Part shown: one piece after another, positions 41,793-51,221 of the stretch
Position numbering within the stretch: the stretch's first letter is position 1
How the letters are laid out: every line of letters begins with the position of its first letter
NCBI GenBank assembly: GCA_958437935.1
Contig: CAUBPS010000002.1
Span: forward strand, 1-64,000
Length of the DNA stretch: 64,000 nucleotides
Direction of reading: 5' to 3'
From: an uncultured Collinsella sp.
GTDB lineage: Bacteria; Actinomycetota; Coriobacteriia; Coriobacteriales; Coriobacteriaceae
Position numbers and translations under genes: made by a program
The notes under the pieces: model-generated
What the model was told of the DNA's origin: nothing
What the model saw: the letters and a program-made list of their open reading frames with translations, nothing else
Databases searched by the model: none

Positions 41793-43553
41793 GTGGCCGA
41801 CCAGGACATCAAGATGCTCATCGAGCGCATTATGGCCGAGGCCCGAACCCATCAGTCTGCCCGCTTCTCACATGAAGTCTACGCAGACGAGCCGATTCTC
41901 AAAACCGGCCGACAGATGCAGAATTTCCTCCCCGACCAATACCGTAAAATGCGCGAGATATCGCGCTGGCAGGATGACCCCAAAGGCGGCGCAGGTCGCT
42001 GGCTTTCGGAAGCCGAGCTTTTCTACCGCCAGGGCCTGCTGATGGCCGACTTTGAGGACGACTGTCCCTACAACGGCACCTTTAAGTCGTACTTTCCCAC
42101 CTACAACGCCATGAGCGACCGGCAGTTGCGCGGCTACTTTACCTGGCGTGCCCAAGTGCGCCGCGGAACCGTCGAGGAAACGTCTACGTCCTTTGCCTTT
42201 CTGTATCTCTATGAGCTGATCTGCGGCATTGGCGTAGATGACCCGCTCGACGGTTTTAACAAGATCAAGGCCTTTTGGGATGTCTATCGCGCCTTCGAGC
42301 CCGGCATTGATCGGTTTGCACGCGTGTGGTTGCAGGATTACGCCGTATTCCATGGGCTCGACCCCAAGCTGCTTCGTGACTCTAAAACCGTCATGTTCGA
42401 TAACGCCCTTATCGAGCTGCGGCGCGCGGCACGAGACCTTGTACCGGCACCGGCACCGTCCGACCAGACCCCCAAACGTCGCAAAACCTCCGAGCCCACG
42501 CTCCCCCTTCCGCCCGATGAGGCGCGCGAGGAGCGACTCATGGCCGCCATCAACGCCCTCTCCACGTACAACCTAAGTAACTCGCGGCTCGACCGCAGCC
42601 ACCACCGCGATCTGCGCCACGCGGCATGCGCCGTGTATGTCCGCATGGCGCGCTACTATGACTCGCACCGAAAGACCGGCATCGTGGCGAGTTTATTTGG
42701 GGAGGAGACGGCCATGCCCTACACCATGTTTGCCTCGGCCGTATTCTTTGCGCCCGAGCGCCACGAGGACTGCGAATATCGCCTGGATCCTATCCATATC
42801 TACCGTTGCCAAAACGGCTTTTGGGAATGCATGCGCATCCACGGTAGTAGGCAAAAGAGCAGCAAGCTCGGTGAAATGATGCGCGCCTGCGACCAACGCC
42901 TGCGCCTGGCGCTGGACCCCGCCCATCCCCTTAAGGAAGAAAAGGTCCCCAAATATCTGGCCAAAATTATCGATGACGAGATTGTGGCATGGCTTTCGTG
43001 GGACGCCGCACACCAGCCCGTCAAGATCGATATCGATCTGAGTCAGCTGGGGCACATTCGGAGCGCCGCTGCGCAAACGCGCGAAGCGCTTTTGATCGAC
43101 GAAGAGCGCGAGGACGATGTGCCCACAGAGGTCGATACGGCGGAATCCGAGCAACCGGAAGCCAAGCCTGCGACCGACGCGATGGCCGAGCCGATCGCGG
43201 CGCCTACGGAGCGCAACAAAGCCGACGAGCCAACCATTTCCACCGAACAGTTTGGCGTCGTGGCACCGCTCCTCGCACCGACGCCAGCGGTCGTATCGAC
43301 TGCACCCGCTGGCACCGTAACCGAACTCGCGCCTGCCGCAACCGCGTATCTGCGCGCACTGCTCGAGCAAAACGCAGCGCAAGCGACATCGGCAGTGGCG
43401 CACTCGGACCAGAGCGAGGACATGCTCGTCGATAGCATCAATGAGGCGCTCTTTGACCTGGTGGGTGACACCGTAATTGAATTTGGCGCGGCAGGACCGC
43501 ACATTATCGAGGACTACGAAGCAGACGTGAGAGGATACCTAGACTATGAGTGA
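41793..43553 (+). CDS. TerB_N/TerB_C domain protein
   Basis: First gene of a three-gene operon. Of 586 residues, about 50-190 form TerB_N, clear from WLSEAELFYRQGLLMADFED, YFPTYNAMSDRQLRGYFTWR and FAFLYLYELICG. The region ~250-400 is helical, and the C-terminal ~150 residues (from IDLSQLGHIRSAAAQTREAL) look like TerB_C around a low-complexity Ala/Pro/Glu linker. TerB domains are linked to tellurite and stress-response systems, and TerB_N/TerB_C proteins are found beside helicases and P-loop ATPases. Here it is likely a scaffold or sensor, not a tellurite enzyme, since no terC/D/E gene is present. GTG start after AGGAGGAG. Overlaps the ATPase gene by eight bases. Confidence 0.85.
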   Translation: MADQDIKMLIERIMAEARTHQSARFSHEVYADEPILKTGRQMQNFLPDQYRKMREISRWQDDPKGGAGRWLSEAELFYRQGLLMADFEDDCPYNGTFKSYFPTYNAMSDRQLRGYFTWRAQVRRGTVEETSTSFAFLYLYELICGIGVDDPLDGFNKIKAFWDVYRAFEPGIDRFARVWLQDYAVFHGLDPKLLRDSKTVMFDNALIELRRAARDLVPAPAPSDQTPKRRKTSEPTLPLPPDEAREERLMAAINALSTYNLSNSRLDRSHHRDLRHAACAVYVRMARYYDSHRKTGIVASLFGEETAMPYTMFASAVFFAPERHEDCEYRLDPIHIYRCQNGFWECMRIHGSRQKSSKLGEMMRACDQRLRLALDPAHPLKEEKVPKYLAKIIDDEIVAWLSWDAAHQPVKIDIDLSQLGHIRSAAAQTREALLIDEEREDDVPTEVDTAESEQPEAKPATDAMAEPIAAPTERNKADEPTISTEQFGVVAPLLAPTPAVVSTAPAGTVTELAPAATAYLRALLEQNAAQATSAVAHSDQSEDMLVDSINEALFDLVGDTVIEFGAAGPHIIEDYEADVRGYLDYE

Positions 43554-44850
43554 TACCGCATCCGCAGCACCCCGCGTGCCCAAGCGCGTCGCCGCCGTCA
43601 TTCTCAACTCGCTCAAGGGCGGCGTGGTCCCGCGCATCGGCCTTCCCTACATCACCGTAGGGCGCGAGGTCGAGATCCGCGCCCTGCTCACCGACCTGAG
43701 TCTCATCGCCGACGGCGGCGCGAGCTTCCGCTTTCTGGTTGGTCGCTACGGAGCCGGCAAGAGCTTTTTGCTCCAGACCATCCGCACGCACGCCATGGGC
43801 GAGGGATTCGTCGTGGCCGATGCCGACCTATCCCCCGAGCGCCGCCTGCAGGGCGGCCAGGGACAGGGCCTTGCCACCTACCGTGAGCTCATCCGCAACA
43901 TATCGACTAAAACGCGCCCCGAGGGCGGTGCGCTCAACCTTATTCTTGATCGCTGGGTCGCCTCGTACGCCGACGTCGACGAGTCGGTCGTCAATGCCCA
44001 ACTGGCCCCGCTCGAGGAAATGGTCCACGGCTTCGACTTCACCCGCATGCTCCGCCGCTATCGCACGGCCGTATCCGAGGGCGACGAAGAAGCCATGAGC
44101 CGCGTGACCAAATGGATCCGCGGCGAATACCGTACCAAGAGCGAGGCTCGCGCCGAGCTGGGCTCCTCGACCATCATCAGCGATGACGACTGGTACGACT
44201 ACGTTAAGCTCATCGCGCGTTTTTTGGTCTGCAGCGGCTACAAGGGTATGTTGGTGCTCATCGACGAGCTCGTGAATCTGTATAAGATTCCCAACGCGAT
44301 CACGCGCCAGTACAACTACGAGAAGATCCTGACCATGTACAACGACACACTCCAGGGCAAGGCGCAGTACCTGGGCATGATCATGGGCGGCACGCCAACC
44401 TCCATCGAAGACCGCCGCCGCGGCGTGTTCTCCTACGAGGCCCTGCGCAGCCGACTCGCTCAAGGCCGCTTTGCACGCGAGGACCTTAAGGACATGCTCG
44501 CGCCCATCATCCGTCTGCAGCCACTCACCTACGAGGAGCTGCTGGTGCTGATCGAAAAACTCATGCAAATTCACGCCGGCTACTTTGGCTGGACGCCCAC
44601 GCTTACCGAGAACGACTTGGTGGACTTCCTCAAGATCGAGTTCGGTCGTGTGGGAGCCGACACACATCTGACGCCGCGTGAAGTCATTCGCGACTTTATC
44701 GAGCTGCTCGACATCCTATGCCAGAACCCCGACGCCAACGTAGCCGAGCTGCTGCAAAGCGTCGGCGGCGACGCGCTGGTGCCGGCAGCAGCAACAGGCG
44801 ACACCGGCACCGCAGGCGGCGACCGTAACTTCGCCGAATTCACCATCTAA
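43546..44850 (+). CDS. BrxC/BrxD-like P-loop ATPase (DUF2791)
   Basis: Second gene of the operon. The 434-residue protein has Walker A VGRYGAGKSFLL near 65, DADLSPERRLQG, Walker B MLVLIDELVNLYK near 235 and a sensor-like GTPTSIEDRRRGVFSYEALRSR. This is the ATP-binding family found in BREX systems (BrxD of type 2) and in TerB-linked operons. It probably loads or controls the helicase encoded next. No pglX methyltransferase, pglZ phosphatase or brxL is present, so this is not a complete BREX locus. It overlaps terB_N/C by eight bases. Confidence 0.88.
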   Translation: MSDTASAAPRVPKRVAAVILNSLKGGVVPRIGLPYITVGREVEIRALLTDLSLIADGGASFRFLVGRYGAGKSFLLQTIRTHAMGEGFVVADADLSPERRLQGGQGQGLATYRELIRNISTKTRPEGGALNLILDRWVASYADVDESVVNAQLAPLEEMVHGFDFTRMLRRYRTAVSEGDEEAMSRVTKWIRGEYRTKSEARAELGSSTIISDDDWYDYVKLIARFLVCSGYKGMLVLIDELVNLYKIPNAITRQYNYEKILTMYNDTLQGKAQYLGMIMGGTPTSIEDRRRGVFSYEALRSRLAQGRFAREDLKDMLAPIIRLQPLTYEELLVLIEKLMQIHAGYFGWTPTLTENDLVDFLKIEFGRVGADTHLTPREVIRDFIELLDILCQNPDANVAELLQSVGGDALVPAAATGDTGTAGGDRNFAEFTI

Positions 44851-44885
44851 CCTGCAAAAAAGGGACAGGTTTATTTTGGCAGGTT
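44849..44885. repeat. GGGAC-type hairpin inside the TerB/ATPase/helicase operon
   Basis: AACCTGC-AAAAAA at 44849-44861 pairs with TTATTTTGGCAGGTT at 44871-44885 with a bulge; the loop carries GGGACAGGT. It occupies the gap between ATPase and helicase genes, otherwise 116 bases. Being T-rich on the plus strand, it might reduce read-through into the helicase gene. Confidence 0.6.
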
Positions 44886-44966
44886 TTATCTGGGCGAACG
44901 TTGAGACTGTAATGCAGCAAGCCGTTGCCAGCCGCGTTGAGAGATTCGTTTTTGAGAGGAGGCCCC

Positions 44967-47411
44967 GTGAACGCCTTTGACCGCTACGCCCCGTTTATCC
45001 AAGACTTCATCTACTCCCACGATTGGGAGAGCCTGCGCTCTATCCAGGTTGCGGCGGCAGACGCCATCTTTAACACACAAGACAATGTGCTCCTAACGGC
45101 ATCCACAGCTTCCGGCAAAACCGAAGCGGCCTTCTTTCCCATCCTGACCGAGTTTTGGGAGAACCCGCCCGCAAGCGTTGGTGCCCTCTACATTGGCCCC
45201 CTCAAGGCACTCATCAATGATCAGTTCGTCCGTCTCAATGACCTGTGCGAAGAGGCCGATATCCCTGTCTGGCACTGGCATGGCGATGTCTCGCAGTCGC
45301 ACAAGGCTAAGCTCATCAAAAAACCGAACGGCATCTTGCAGATTACGCCCGAGTCACTCGAGGCGCTCTTAATCCATAAGCACATGGCGATCCCGCGCAT
45401 GTTTTGCGACCTGCGCTATGTGGTCATCGATGAGGTCCACTCGCTCATGCGCGGCGACCGTGGCGGGCAGACGCTCTGCCTTATCGAGCGACTCTCGCGC
45501 ATGGCCGGCGTGCAACCTCGACGCATTGGCCTTTCGGCCACCATCGGCGACCCCGAGCGCACGGGTGCCTTTCTCTCACAGGGAACGGGACGCGACTGCG
45601 TTATCCCACGCTTTGAAGAGCCGCGCCGCGTGTGGCGCATCTCCATGGAGCACTTCTACAACTCGGGCCCCCAGGCACAGCAACGGGGATTCATGGGCAC
45701 AGGTCCTCAAGAGGCCGAAGTGCTTGCGTGCGAGCGCATCGAGGCGGCGGCATCCGCGGCACTGCCCGCCGGCGCCCAAGACATGCGTCACAGCGGACAG
45801 CTCACACAAGAGGAGCGCCGTCAACGTCGTGAGCGGGCACGGGGCAAGGCCACTCCCAAGGACCGCCAAACTTCCTCGGCCCCCGAGGGCGAAGTCGACA
45901 TCCCGCGAGCGACCGAGCAGGCGCTTCTCAGCCCCACCGACACAGCACCAGACAACGCCGACCCCGGCATGGGCTACATCTTCGAACACACCCGCGGCCG
46001 CAAGTGCCTGGTCTTTGCCAACTCGCGCGAAGAGGCAGAGGCCGTATGCTCCATGCTGCGTTGCTACTGTGAGAGCCGGCACGAGCCCGACCGCTTTCTC
46101 ATCCACCACGGCAATCTTTCGGCATCGCTGCGCGAGACGGCAGAAGAGCTCATGCGCGACGAGGAACAGGCACAAACGACCGTCACCACCTCTACGCTGG
46201 AGCTCGGTATCGATATCGGCCGTCTGGAGCGTGCGTTTCAGATCGACGCGCCGTTTACCGTCAGCTCTTTGTTGCAGCGAATGGGCCGCACGGGACGCCG
46301 CGATCTTCCGCCCGAGATGTGGTTTGTCATGCGCGAGGAAGAGCCCGAGCCGCGCACGATGATGCCCGAGACCATTCCGTGGAAGCTCCTGCAGGGCATC
46401 GCGCTCGTACAACTCTATCGCGAGGAAAAGTGGGTCGAGCCGCCCGAGCTCGATCGACTCCCTTACAGTCTGCTCTACCACCAGACTATGTCGACACTTG
46501 CCAGCACCGGCGAGCTCACGCCGGCAGAGCTTGCCCAGCGCGTGCTCACACTCAGCTATTTCCATCGCATCTCGGCCGATGACTATCGCGTATTGCTGCG
46601 TCACCTCATTAAGATCGACCATATCCAGGTCACCGAGGGCGGCGGACTCATCGTGGGTCTCGCGGGCGAGCGCATCATTAACAACTTTAAGTTCTACGCC
46701 GTATTCCAGGAAAACGAGGAGTTCACCGTTCGTAGCGAGTCGGCCGAATTGGGCACGATCGTCAACCCGCCACCGCCCGGTGAGCGCATCGCCATCGCCG
46801 GACACTGCTGGATTGTCGAGGAAGTGGACTGGAAGCGCCACACCGTCTTTGCCACGCAGGTCAAGGGTCGTGTGCCGGCCTACTTTGGCGACTGCCCCGG
46901 CGACATCAATACACACGTACTCGAGCGCATGCGCAAGGCGCTCAACGAGCACGCGGCATATCCGTATCTCATGGGCAACGCACGGGCACGCCTTGCACAG
47001 GCTCGTCATACCGCCGAGATTTCGGGCGCGGGAACCAAACCGCTCATTAACCTGGGTGGCGACACCTGGGTGCTCTTCCCCTGGTTGGGCAGCTATGCCT
47101 TTCTGGCGCTCGAACGTATGCTCAAGATTAAATGCGCCGCGGAGCTTGGCCTTCGCGGGCTCGATCCGTCGCGCCCGTACTTTATGCAGTTTAAGATGAA
47201 GGCCGACGAGGAGACGTTCTTTGAGGTGCTCGCCGCCGAGGCCGAGAAGGACTTCGGCCCCATCGACCTCGTCTATCCTGGCGAGGTGCCTTACTTTGAT
47301 CGGTACGACGAGTTTGTTCCCGAAGAGCTCGTGCGCAAGGGTTTCGCCGAAGGCGTGCTCGACATCGATGGCATGAAGCAGCGTGTCCGCAGCTGGCGCG
47401 ACCACGCCTAA
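44967..47411 (+). CDS. Lhr-like DEVH superfamily 2 helicase (BrxHI-like)
   Basis: Third gene of the operon. The 814-residue protein has motif I TASTASGKTEAAFFP near 45, motif II VVIDEVHSL near 155, motif III LSATIGDPERTG, a charged linker near 275-340, and motif VI LLQRMGRTGRRDLPP near 455, then a Lhr-type winged-helix and core region. Lhr helicases move 3' to 5' on single-stranded DNA and unwind RNA:DNA hybrids; BrxHI is the related BREX helicase. GTG 44967 follows GAGGAGG. Together with the ATPase and TerB protein it is probably a DNA-processing or antiphage complex, but no nuclease or methylase is encoded in the operon. Confidence 0.88.
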   Translation: MNAFDRYAPFIQDFIYSHDWESLRSIQVAAADAIFNTQDNVLLTASTASGKTEAAFFPILTEFWENPPASVGALYIGPLKALINDQFVRLNDLCEEADIPVWHWHGDVSQSHKAKLIKKPNGILQITPESLEALLIHKHMAIPRMFCDLRYVVIDEVHSLMRGDRGGQTLCLIERLSRMAGVQPRRIGLSATIGDPERTGAFLSQGTGRDCVIPRFEEPRRVWRISMEHFYNSGPQAQQRGFMGTGPQEAEVLACERIEAAASAALPAGAQDMRHSGQLTQEERRQRRERARGKATPKDRQTSSAPEGEVDIPRATEQALLSPTDTAPDNADPGMGYIFEHTRGRKCLVFANSREEAEAVCSMLRCYCESRHEPDRFLIHHGNLSASLRETAEELMRDEEQAQTTVTTSTLELGIDIGRLERAFQIDAPFTVSSLLQRMGRTGRRDLPPEMWFVMREEEPEPRTMMPETIPWKLLQGIALVQLYREEKWVEPPELDRLPYSLLYHQTMSTLASTGELTPAELAQRVLTLSYFHRISADDYRVLLRHLIKIDHIQVTEGGGLIVGLAGERIINNFKFYAVFQENEEFTVRSESAELGTIVNPPPPGERIAIAGHCWIVEEVDWKRHTVFATQVKGRVPAYFGDCPGDINTHVLERMRKALNEHAAYPYLMGNARARLAQARHTAEISGAGTKPLINLGGDTWVLFPWLGSYAFLALERMLKIKCAAELGLRGLDPSRPYFMQFKMKADEETFFEVLAAEAEKDFGPIDLVYPGEVPYFDRYDEFVPEELVRKGFAEGVLDIDGMKQRVRSWRDHA

Positions 47412-47437
47412 GACCAGTCTTTTTGGGACGGGGAGAC

Positions 47438-48316
47438 TTACTTGTCGTGAAGGACGGTGCCGAGGAAGTCGGCGTCGAAGGGCACGGCTTCGGCAAAGGC
47501 GTAGTCGCCGTCGCTGGCGATGAGCAGATAATTCTCCTCGCCGCCGAACTCTGCATCGCCACATGGGACCACCCAGGCGTGGGCGAACACCTCGAGCGCC
47601 GTGGCGGCGCAATCGCGCAGGAACGTTACGTCGCTCCCCTCGTTTGCGCTCACGATATTGGCAACGTAGATACCCCCGGGGTTCAGGCTGCCTCGCACCA
47701 AACGCAACGCCTCAACCGTCGCCAGCTCGCGTACGGGCTCGACACCGCCAAAGCAATCGCTCACGACCACGTCGTAGCGACGATGGCCCACGCTCGTCAC
47801 ACCCAAATACGAGCGAGCCTCAGCGGTAATCACCCGCAAGCGGTCGCCCACCGCACGCTCCAGCTCGTCCAGGTAGAACCAGCGGCGCGCTAGGCGCGTA
47901 ATCTCTCCGTCATACTCGATAACGTCCATGCACAAGTCCTCGTGCGACATCAGCGCGAACTTGGGATAGGCAAACCCGCCGCCGCCCAGCATAAGCATGC
48001 GGTCGATACCGTGACCGTAAGCGTCGCGCATCGCATCCTCGGCCTCAAACACGTCGTCAAACGAACGATAGTACGTAAAGACGGGCTCCGCCCAACGCTC
48101 GCCAACGTAGCTTGCACTTTGGTAGACGCCGCCTTGTACCAATACGCGGACTTCGTCGCCGCCCTCGTCGTGCACGCGCTTCACACGCGCCAACCCATTG
48201 CGGGTTCGCGCAACCTGCAGACAGGCAGCACGAACAGCGACGGCGGCCGCACCAAGCGCCGCGGCCCCCAGAGCAACGCCGGCAACGACGCCGGCAGAAA
48301 CACTCGGCTTGTTCAT
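47438..48316 (-). CDS. spermidine synthase-like methyltransferase-fold protein
   Basis: The 292-residue product has one N-terminal hydrophobic segment (VSAGVVAGVALGAAALGAAAVAV), probably a membrane anchor, and then a Rossmann domain with MLMLGGGGFAYPKF near 105, VIEYDGEITRLARRWF and VVVSDCFGG, as in spermidine-synthase-like proteins. True spermidine synthases carry an aspartate pair for the polyamine; here SDCFGG replaces the usual DxxDP-like site, so polyamine synthesis is unsure. It starts at the base after the elp3 stop, with AGGAG inside elp3, so it is made with Elp3. It converges on the helicase gene, 26 bases apart. Confidence 0.75.
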   Translation of the reverse strand: MNKPSVSAGVVAGVALGAAALGAAAVAVRAACLQVARTRNGLARVKRVHDEGGDEVRVLVQGGVYQSASYVGERWAEPVFTYYRSFDDVFEAEDAMRDAYGHGIDRMLMLGGGGFAYPKFALMSHEDLCMDVIEYDGEITRLARRWFYLDELERAVGDRLRVITAEARSYLGVTSVGHRRYDVVVSDCFGGVEPVRELATVEALRLVRGSLNPGGIYVANIVSANEGSDVTFLRDCAATALEVFAHAWVVPCGDAEFGGEENYLLIASDGDYAFAEAVPFDADFLGTVLHDK

Positions 48317-50221
48317 CTAGAGCTCCTTTTGCAGATAAAGGCCATAGTCATAAAATCCAAGATGGCGATAGTACTCGCGCGTACCAATCGCGCTGATCAC
48401 GTTGATGCGCGCATAGCCCGCGTCCCGAGCAATATGGCACGCACGCTCCACCAGCGACCGTCCCAATCCATGGTGCTGGGCTGCCTGGCCTTGATCCCCC
48501 ACGCGCGCCGCCATGCCATACACGTGTACCTCGCGAATCATCGCCTCGTCCGGCATCGTCGGCAACTCGTCCGCATGTGCGGCAACAAAAGCGCGAACGG
48601 GCAGCGACAGACGCAAAAAGCCGGCGATCTTGCCTTCGGGCGTCACCCACTGCAAAAAGCGTTCACGCGTCACCGGCGTCTCGTAAGCGACCTCATCAAG
48701 AGACAGTTCATCCAGGTCGGCACCCGCGGTACTGATCTCGCGATAGCGAATCTCGCGCACCGTCGCACCGTCACCCCGAGCAGCCAGGCGGTTCTCAACG
48801 AGCTGACGCAGGTTGGGCTTCTTGTTGCCCACCATGATGTCGTCGGAGCTAAAGTCGCGGATCATGCGGCTGATGCGGCAGAACGCCGGCGTCACCACGA
48901 TGTCGTCGGCCAGCACATCGAGCAGTTCTTCCTCGGTATAGGGGCGCCACTCGCCGCGCTCATAGCGGCCCACCAGACGCGAGCCCTCGATGAGCGCGCA
49001 CGGGTAGACCTTGACCTCGTCGGGCATAAAGGCCCCCTCGGTCATAAAGCGCTCGTAGTCGCGCTTGTCCCCCTCGGGCGTGGCGCCCAGCAAGTTGAGC
49101 ATAAAATGCGCGTGGATCTTAAAGCCAAACAGACGCGCAAGCGAAAACGCCCGCTCGATCTGAGCCACCGAAATACGACGCTCGTTGATATCGAGCAAAT
49201 GTTGGTCGAGACTCTGAATACCCATCTGGATCTTGGTGCAGCCCAGGCGGCGGATGAGCGTAAGCGCCTGCGGCGTTACGGCATCGGGGCGCGTCTCGAT
49301 AACGAGCCCCACCACGCGATGCTTCGCCGTCTCGTTGATGCGCTGCTGACGCTCAAGCTCCTCCATCGTTGCCGTCTGCCACTCAGTGACCTCGCCCCAC
49401 GGCGTACCGGGACCGTACAGACGACGCACCGCACGGTTATAGCCGCCCACGGCAGCATCCACACGCCCCTGCTCGTCGGCAACGCCGGCAGCAAGCTCGA
49501 CCTCGTCTGTCGCAATGCCGGCGGCCCGATAGCGCTCACGGCGCTCCGCTACCACAGGCGGCAGGGCATCGGCGGGAGCGTCATCGAGCAGACGCCCCGC
49601 CTCGGCACGGCTGATGCCCGGACGTGCCAACATGGGGTTGGCCGCCACGCCGGCGACGGCATCGTCATTGAGTGCACGGAAAAGCTCCGACATAAACCAT
49701 GTCTGATAGCCTTCCGGATAGTCGCTCCAGGTACCGCCAAGCACAATGAGCTCGATCTTATCGGTCGCATGCCCCATCTGCGAAAGCGCGGTCAGGCGAG
49801 CGCTCACCTGCAGATACGGGTCAAAGCAATTTTGCTCCGCACGGGCGCATGCCGGCTCGGCGTGCAGATAGCTCTTGGGCATGCGCAGATCGTTGGGGCA
49901 AAACAGGCAATCGCCCGAGCATGGCCAGGGCTTGGTAATGACGGTAATGGTCGCCACGCCCGAGGCCGTTCGGCGCGGCTTCATACGCAGGACCTGCAGC
50001 AGTTGACGCTCCAGATCGGAATCGACATTCCACGCAGCCCACCGAACCGGCTCCTCACGTTTAACCCGCTGGTAGAACGGCAGCAGACGGCGCTTGGCCA
50101 AATCGCGTTTGTCGGCACCCTCACGGCGCGCCTCGGCATGTATCAGTTTGACGAGCGCTTTGTCGTCCACGGTCTCGCCGCGACGCAGGGCCTCGAGTAT
50201 GTTCAAGATAATCTGTTCCAT
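48317..50221 (-). CDS. elp3: Elp3-like tRNA uridine-34 modification enzyme
   Basis: Elp3 combines a radical-SAM domain with a GNAT acetyltransferase and makes 5-carboxymethyluridine at the wobble position of tRNA. The 634-residue protein has the cluster motif PWPCSGDCLFCPNDLRMPKS near 95, LIVLGGTWSDYPEGYQ, MQMGIQSLD-like KIQMGIQSLDQH, and a C-terminal GNAT with GLGRSLVERACHIARDAGY and YYRHLGFYDYG. It has the length of bacterial and archaeal Elp3 acting without Elongator partners. A TACAAT box ends seven bases before the ATG, so the mRNA may be leaderless. A Trm9-like gene is encoded 2 kb upstream on the other strand. Confidence 0.93.
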   Translation of the reverse strand: MEQIILNILEALRRGETVDDKALVKLIHAEARREGADKRDLAKRRLLPFYQRVKREEPVRWAAWNVDSDLERQLLQVLRMKPRRTASGVATITVITKPWPCSGDCLFCPNDLRMPKSYLHAEPACARAEQNCFDPYLQVSARLTALSQMGHATDKIELIVLGGTWSDYPEGYQTWFMSELFRALNDDAVAGVAANPMLARPGISRAEAGRLLDDAPADALPPVVAERRERYRAAGIATDEVELAAGVADEQGRVDAAVGGYNRAVRRLYGPGTPWGEVTEWQTATMEELERQQRINETAKHRVVGLVIETRPDAVTPQALTLIRRLGCTKIQMGIQSLDQHLLDINERRISVAQIERAFSLARLFGFKIHAHFMLNLLGATPEGDKRDYERFMTEGAFMPDEVKVYPCALIEGSRLVGRYERGEWRPYTEEELLDVLADDIVVTPAFCRISRMIRDFSSDDIMVGNKKPNLRQLVENRLAARGDGATVREIRYREISTAGADLDELSLDEVAYETPVTRERFLQWVTPEGKIAGFLRLSLPVRAFVAAHADELPTMPDEAMIREVHVYGMAARVGDQGQAAQHHGLGRSLVERACHIARDAGYARINVISAIGTREYYRHLGFYDYGLYLQKEL

Positions 50222-50227
50222 GTCCCC

Positions 50228-50233
50228 ATTGTA
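50228..50233 (-). promoter_or_regulatory. -10 box directly before elp3 (possible leaderless start)
   Basis: On the minus strand TACAAT is followed by GGGGAC and the elp3 ATG. Transcription would start about at the ATG. No strong -35 box is visible, and the stem of a terminator occupies that position, so the call is tentative. GGGGAC could otherwise act as a close-set ribosome-binding site of a longer transcript. Confidence 0.4.
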
Positions 50234-50239
50234 AAGGCA

Positions 50240-50273
50240 AAGGCGCCGGAGCCGATCTCGGCTTCGGCGCCTT
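50240..50273 (-). terminator. terminator of the XRE-DUF4097 operon
   Basis: A 34-base near-perfect palindrome (AAGGCGCCG-x-AGCCGA-TC-TCGGCT-x-CGGCGCCTT), followed on the minus strand by TTTGCCTTT. It lies about 45 bases past the DUF4097 gene and directly ahead of elp3. Confidence 0.75.
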
Positions 50274-50318
50274 CATCAAAGAGCATGCCTATATGTACCG
50301 ATCTCCGAAAACCGCATG

Positions 50319-51221
50319 TCACTCCGGATCAAACGACATGTCGCCCGAACCGACCTCGAAACGATACGTAGCAGACTTATCGCCGTTGTCGAATTCAAGA
50401 TTCAATATGGTCTCGCCATCGTAGCCAAGCGGAAGGAAATCGCTCTCGAAGTCACCGCTGCCCACGGTGAGGCTCGCCTTAAAGCCCGTAGAGTTCGGAA
50501 CCGTCATCTCCACATCGCCCGAGTCCACGCTTACGTCCATCGACTTCGCGGGGGCCTGGTAGAGCTCGAACGTCACATCGCCCGAACCGACCTCAGCACT
50601 GAGCGCATCAGTCACGCTGCCCGCAAACTCTACATCTCCCGCACCCAGGAAAAGGTCGAAACCATCACAGGTGACACCGGCAATCTGCAGATCACCCGAG
50701 CCCACGTGCGCGTTGACTCCCTTCAGATGTTCGGCAACACGGCGCGGCAGCTCGACCGTAACTGAGCGATCGATTGCCTTACCGTCATCACTTCCAAACT
50801 GGGAAACCTTGAGCGTCGAGTCCTCGACGGATGCGATGTTCTGCGTCGCGGCCTTGGAGGCATCCATACCATTGGCAACGCGTCCCCGCTCGATAACGCG
50901 AGCCTTGTTACCATCAATAACCTTGACGTCCACCGTAGCCGCATCGATATCGAAATCGAGGTAGCGAAACTCATCGGCATCAAAGGTCGTACACGAAAGC
51001 TGCTGAGGCCGAGCGGAATAGTTACCGCCATCGTTCATAAAATCGTCGTCATCAACCACATCGTCCATACCGGACAAGCCGGGTATAACATCGTCGAGAT
51101 CCCACGGGCCATCAAAATGAATCAAAGTCCGCGAAACGCCAAAAACAAGCCCGATAATCAGTACAAACGCTCCGATGCCGACGCCCAGGCGCAGCTTGGA
51201 TTCATGCGAAAGCTTCATCAT
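50319..51221 (-). CDS. DUF4097 beta-repeat membrane protein
   Basis: The 300-residue product has one N-terminal membrane segment (LGVGIGAFVLIIGLVFGV), an acidic linker (DDVVDDDDFMND) and a repetitive beta-helix-like part with HVGSGDLQIAG, LGAGDVEFAG, EVGSGDVTFELY, SVDSGDVEMTV and VGSGDFESDF, typical of DUF4097 'putative adhesin' proteins. The role is unknown; in Bacillota such proteins sit beside regulators of envelope stress. It overlaps the XRE regulator gene by four bases, so they are a coupled pair. A terminator follows. Confidence 0.85.
   Translation of the reverse strand: MMKLSHESKLRLGVGIGAFVLIIGLVFGVSRTLIHFDGPWDLDDVIPGLSGMDDVVDDDDFMNDGGNYSARPQQLSCTTFDADEFRYLDFDIDAATVDVKVIDGNKARVIERGRVANGMDASKAATQNIASVEDSTLKVSQFGSDDGKAIDRSVTVELPRRVAEHLKGVNAHVGSGDLQIAGVTCDGFDLFLGAGDVEFAGSVTDALSAEVGSGDVTFELYQAPAKSMDVSVDSGDVEMTVPNSTGFKASLTVGSGDFESDFLPLGYDGETILNLEFDNGDKSATYRFEVGSGDMSFDPE

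Noticed and set aside
41793..47411. Complete BREX or DISARM system
   Set aside because: Only the ATPase and helicase resemble BREX parts; no PglX, PglZ, BrxA/B or BrxL genes are present in the window.
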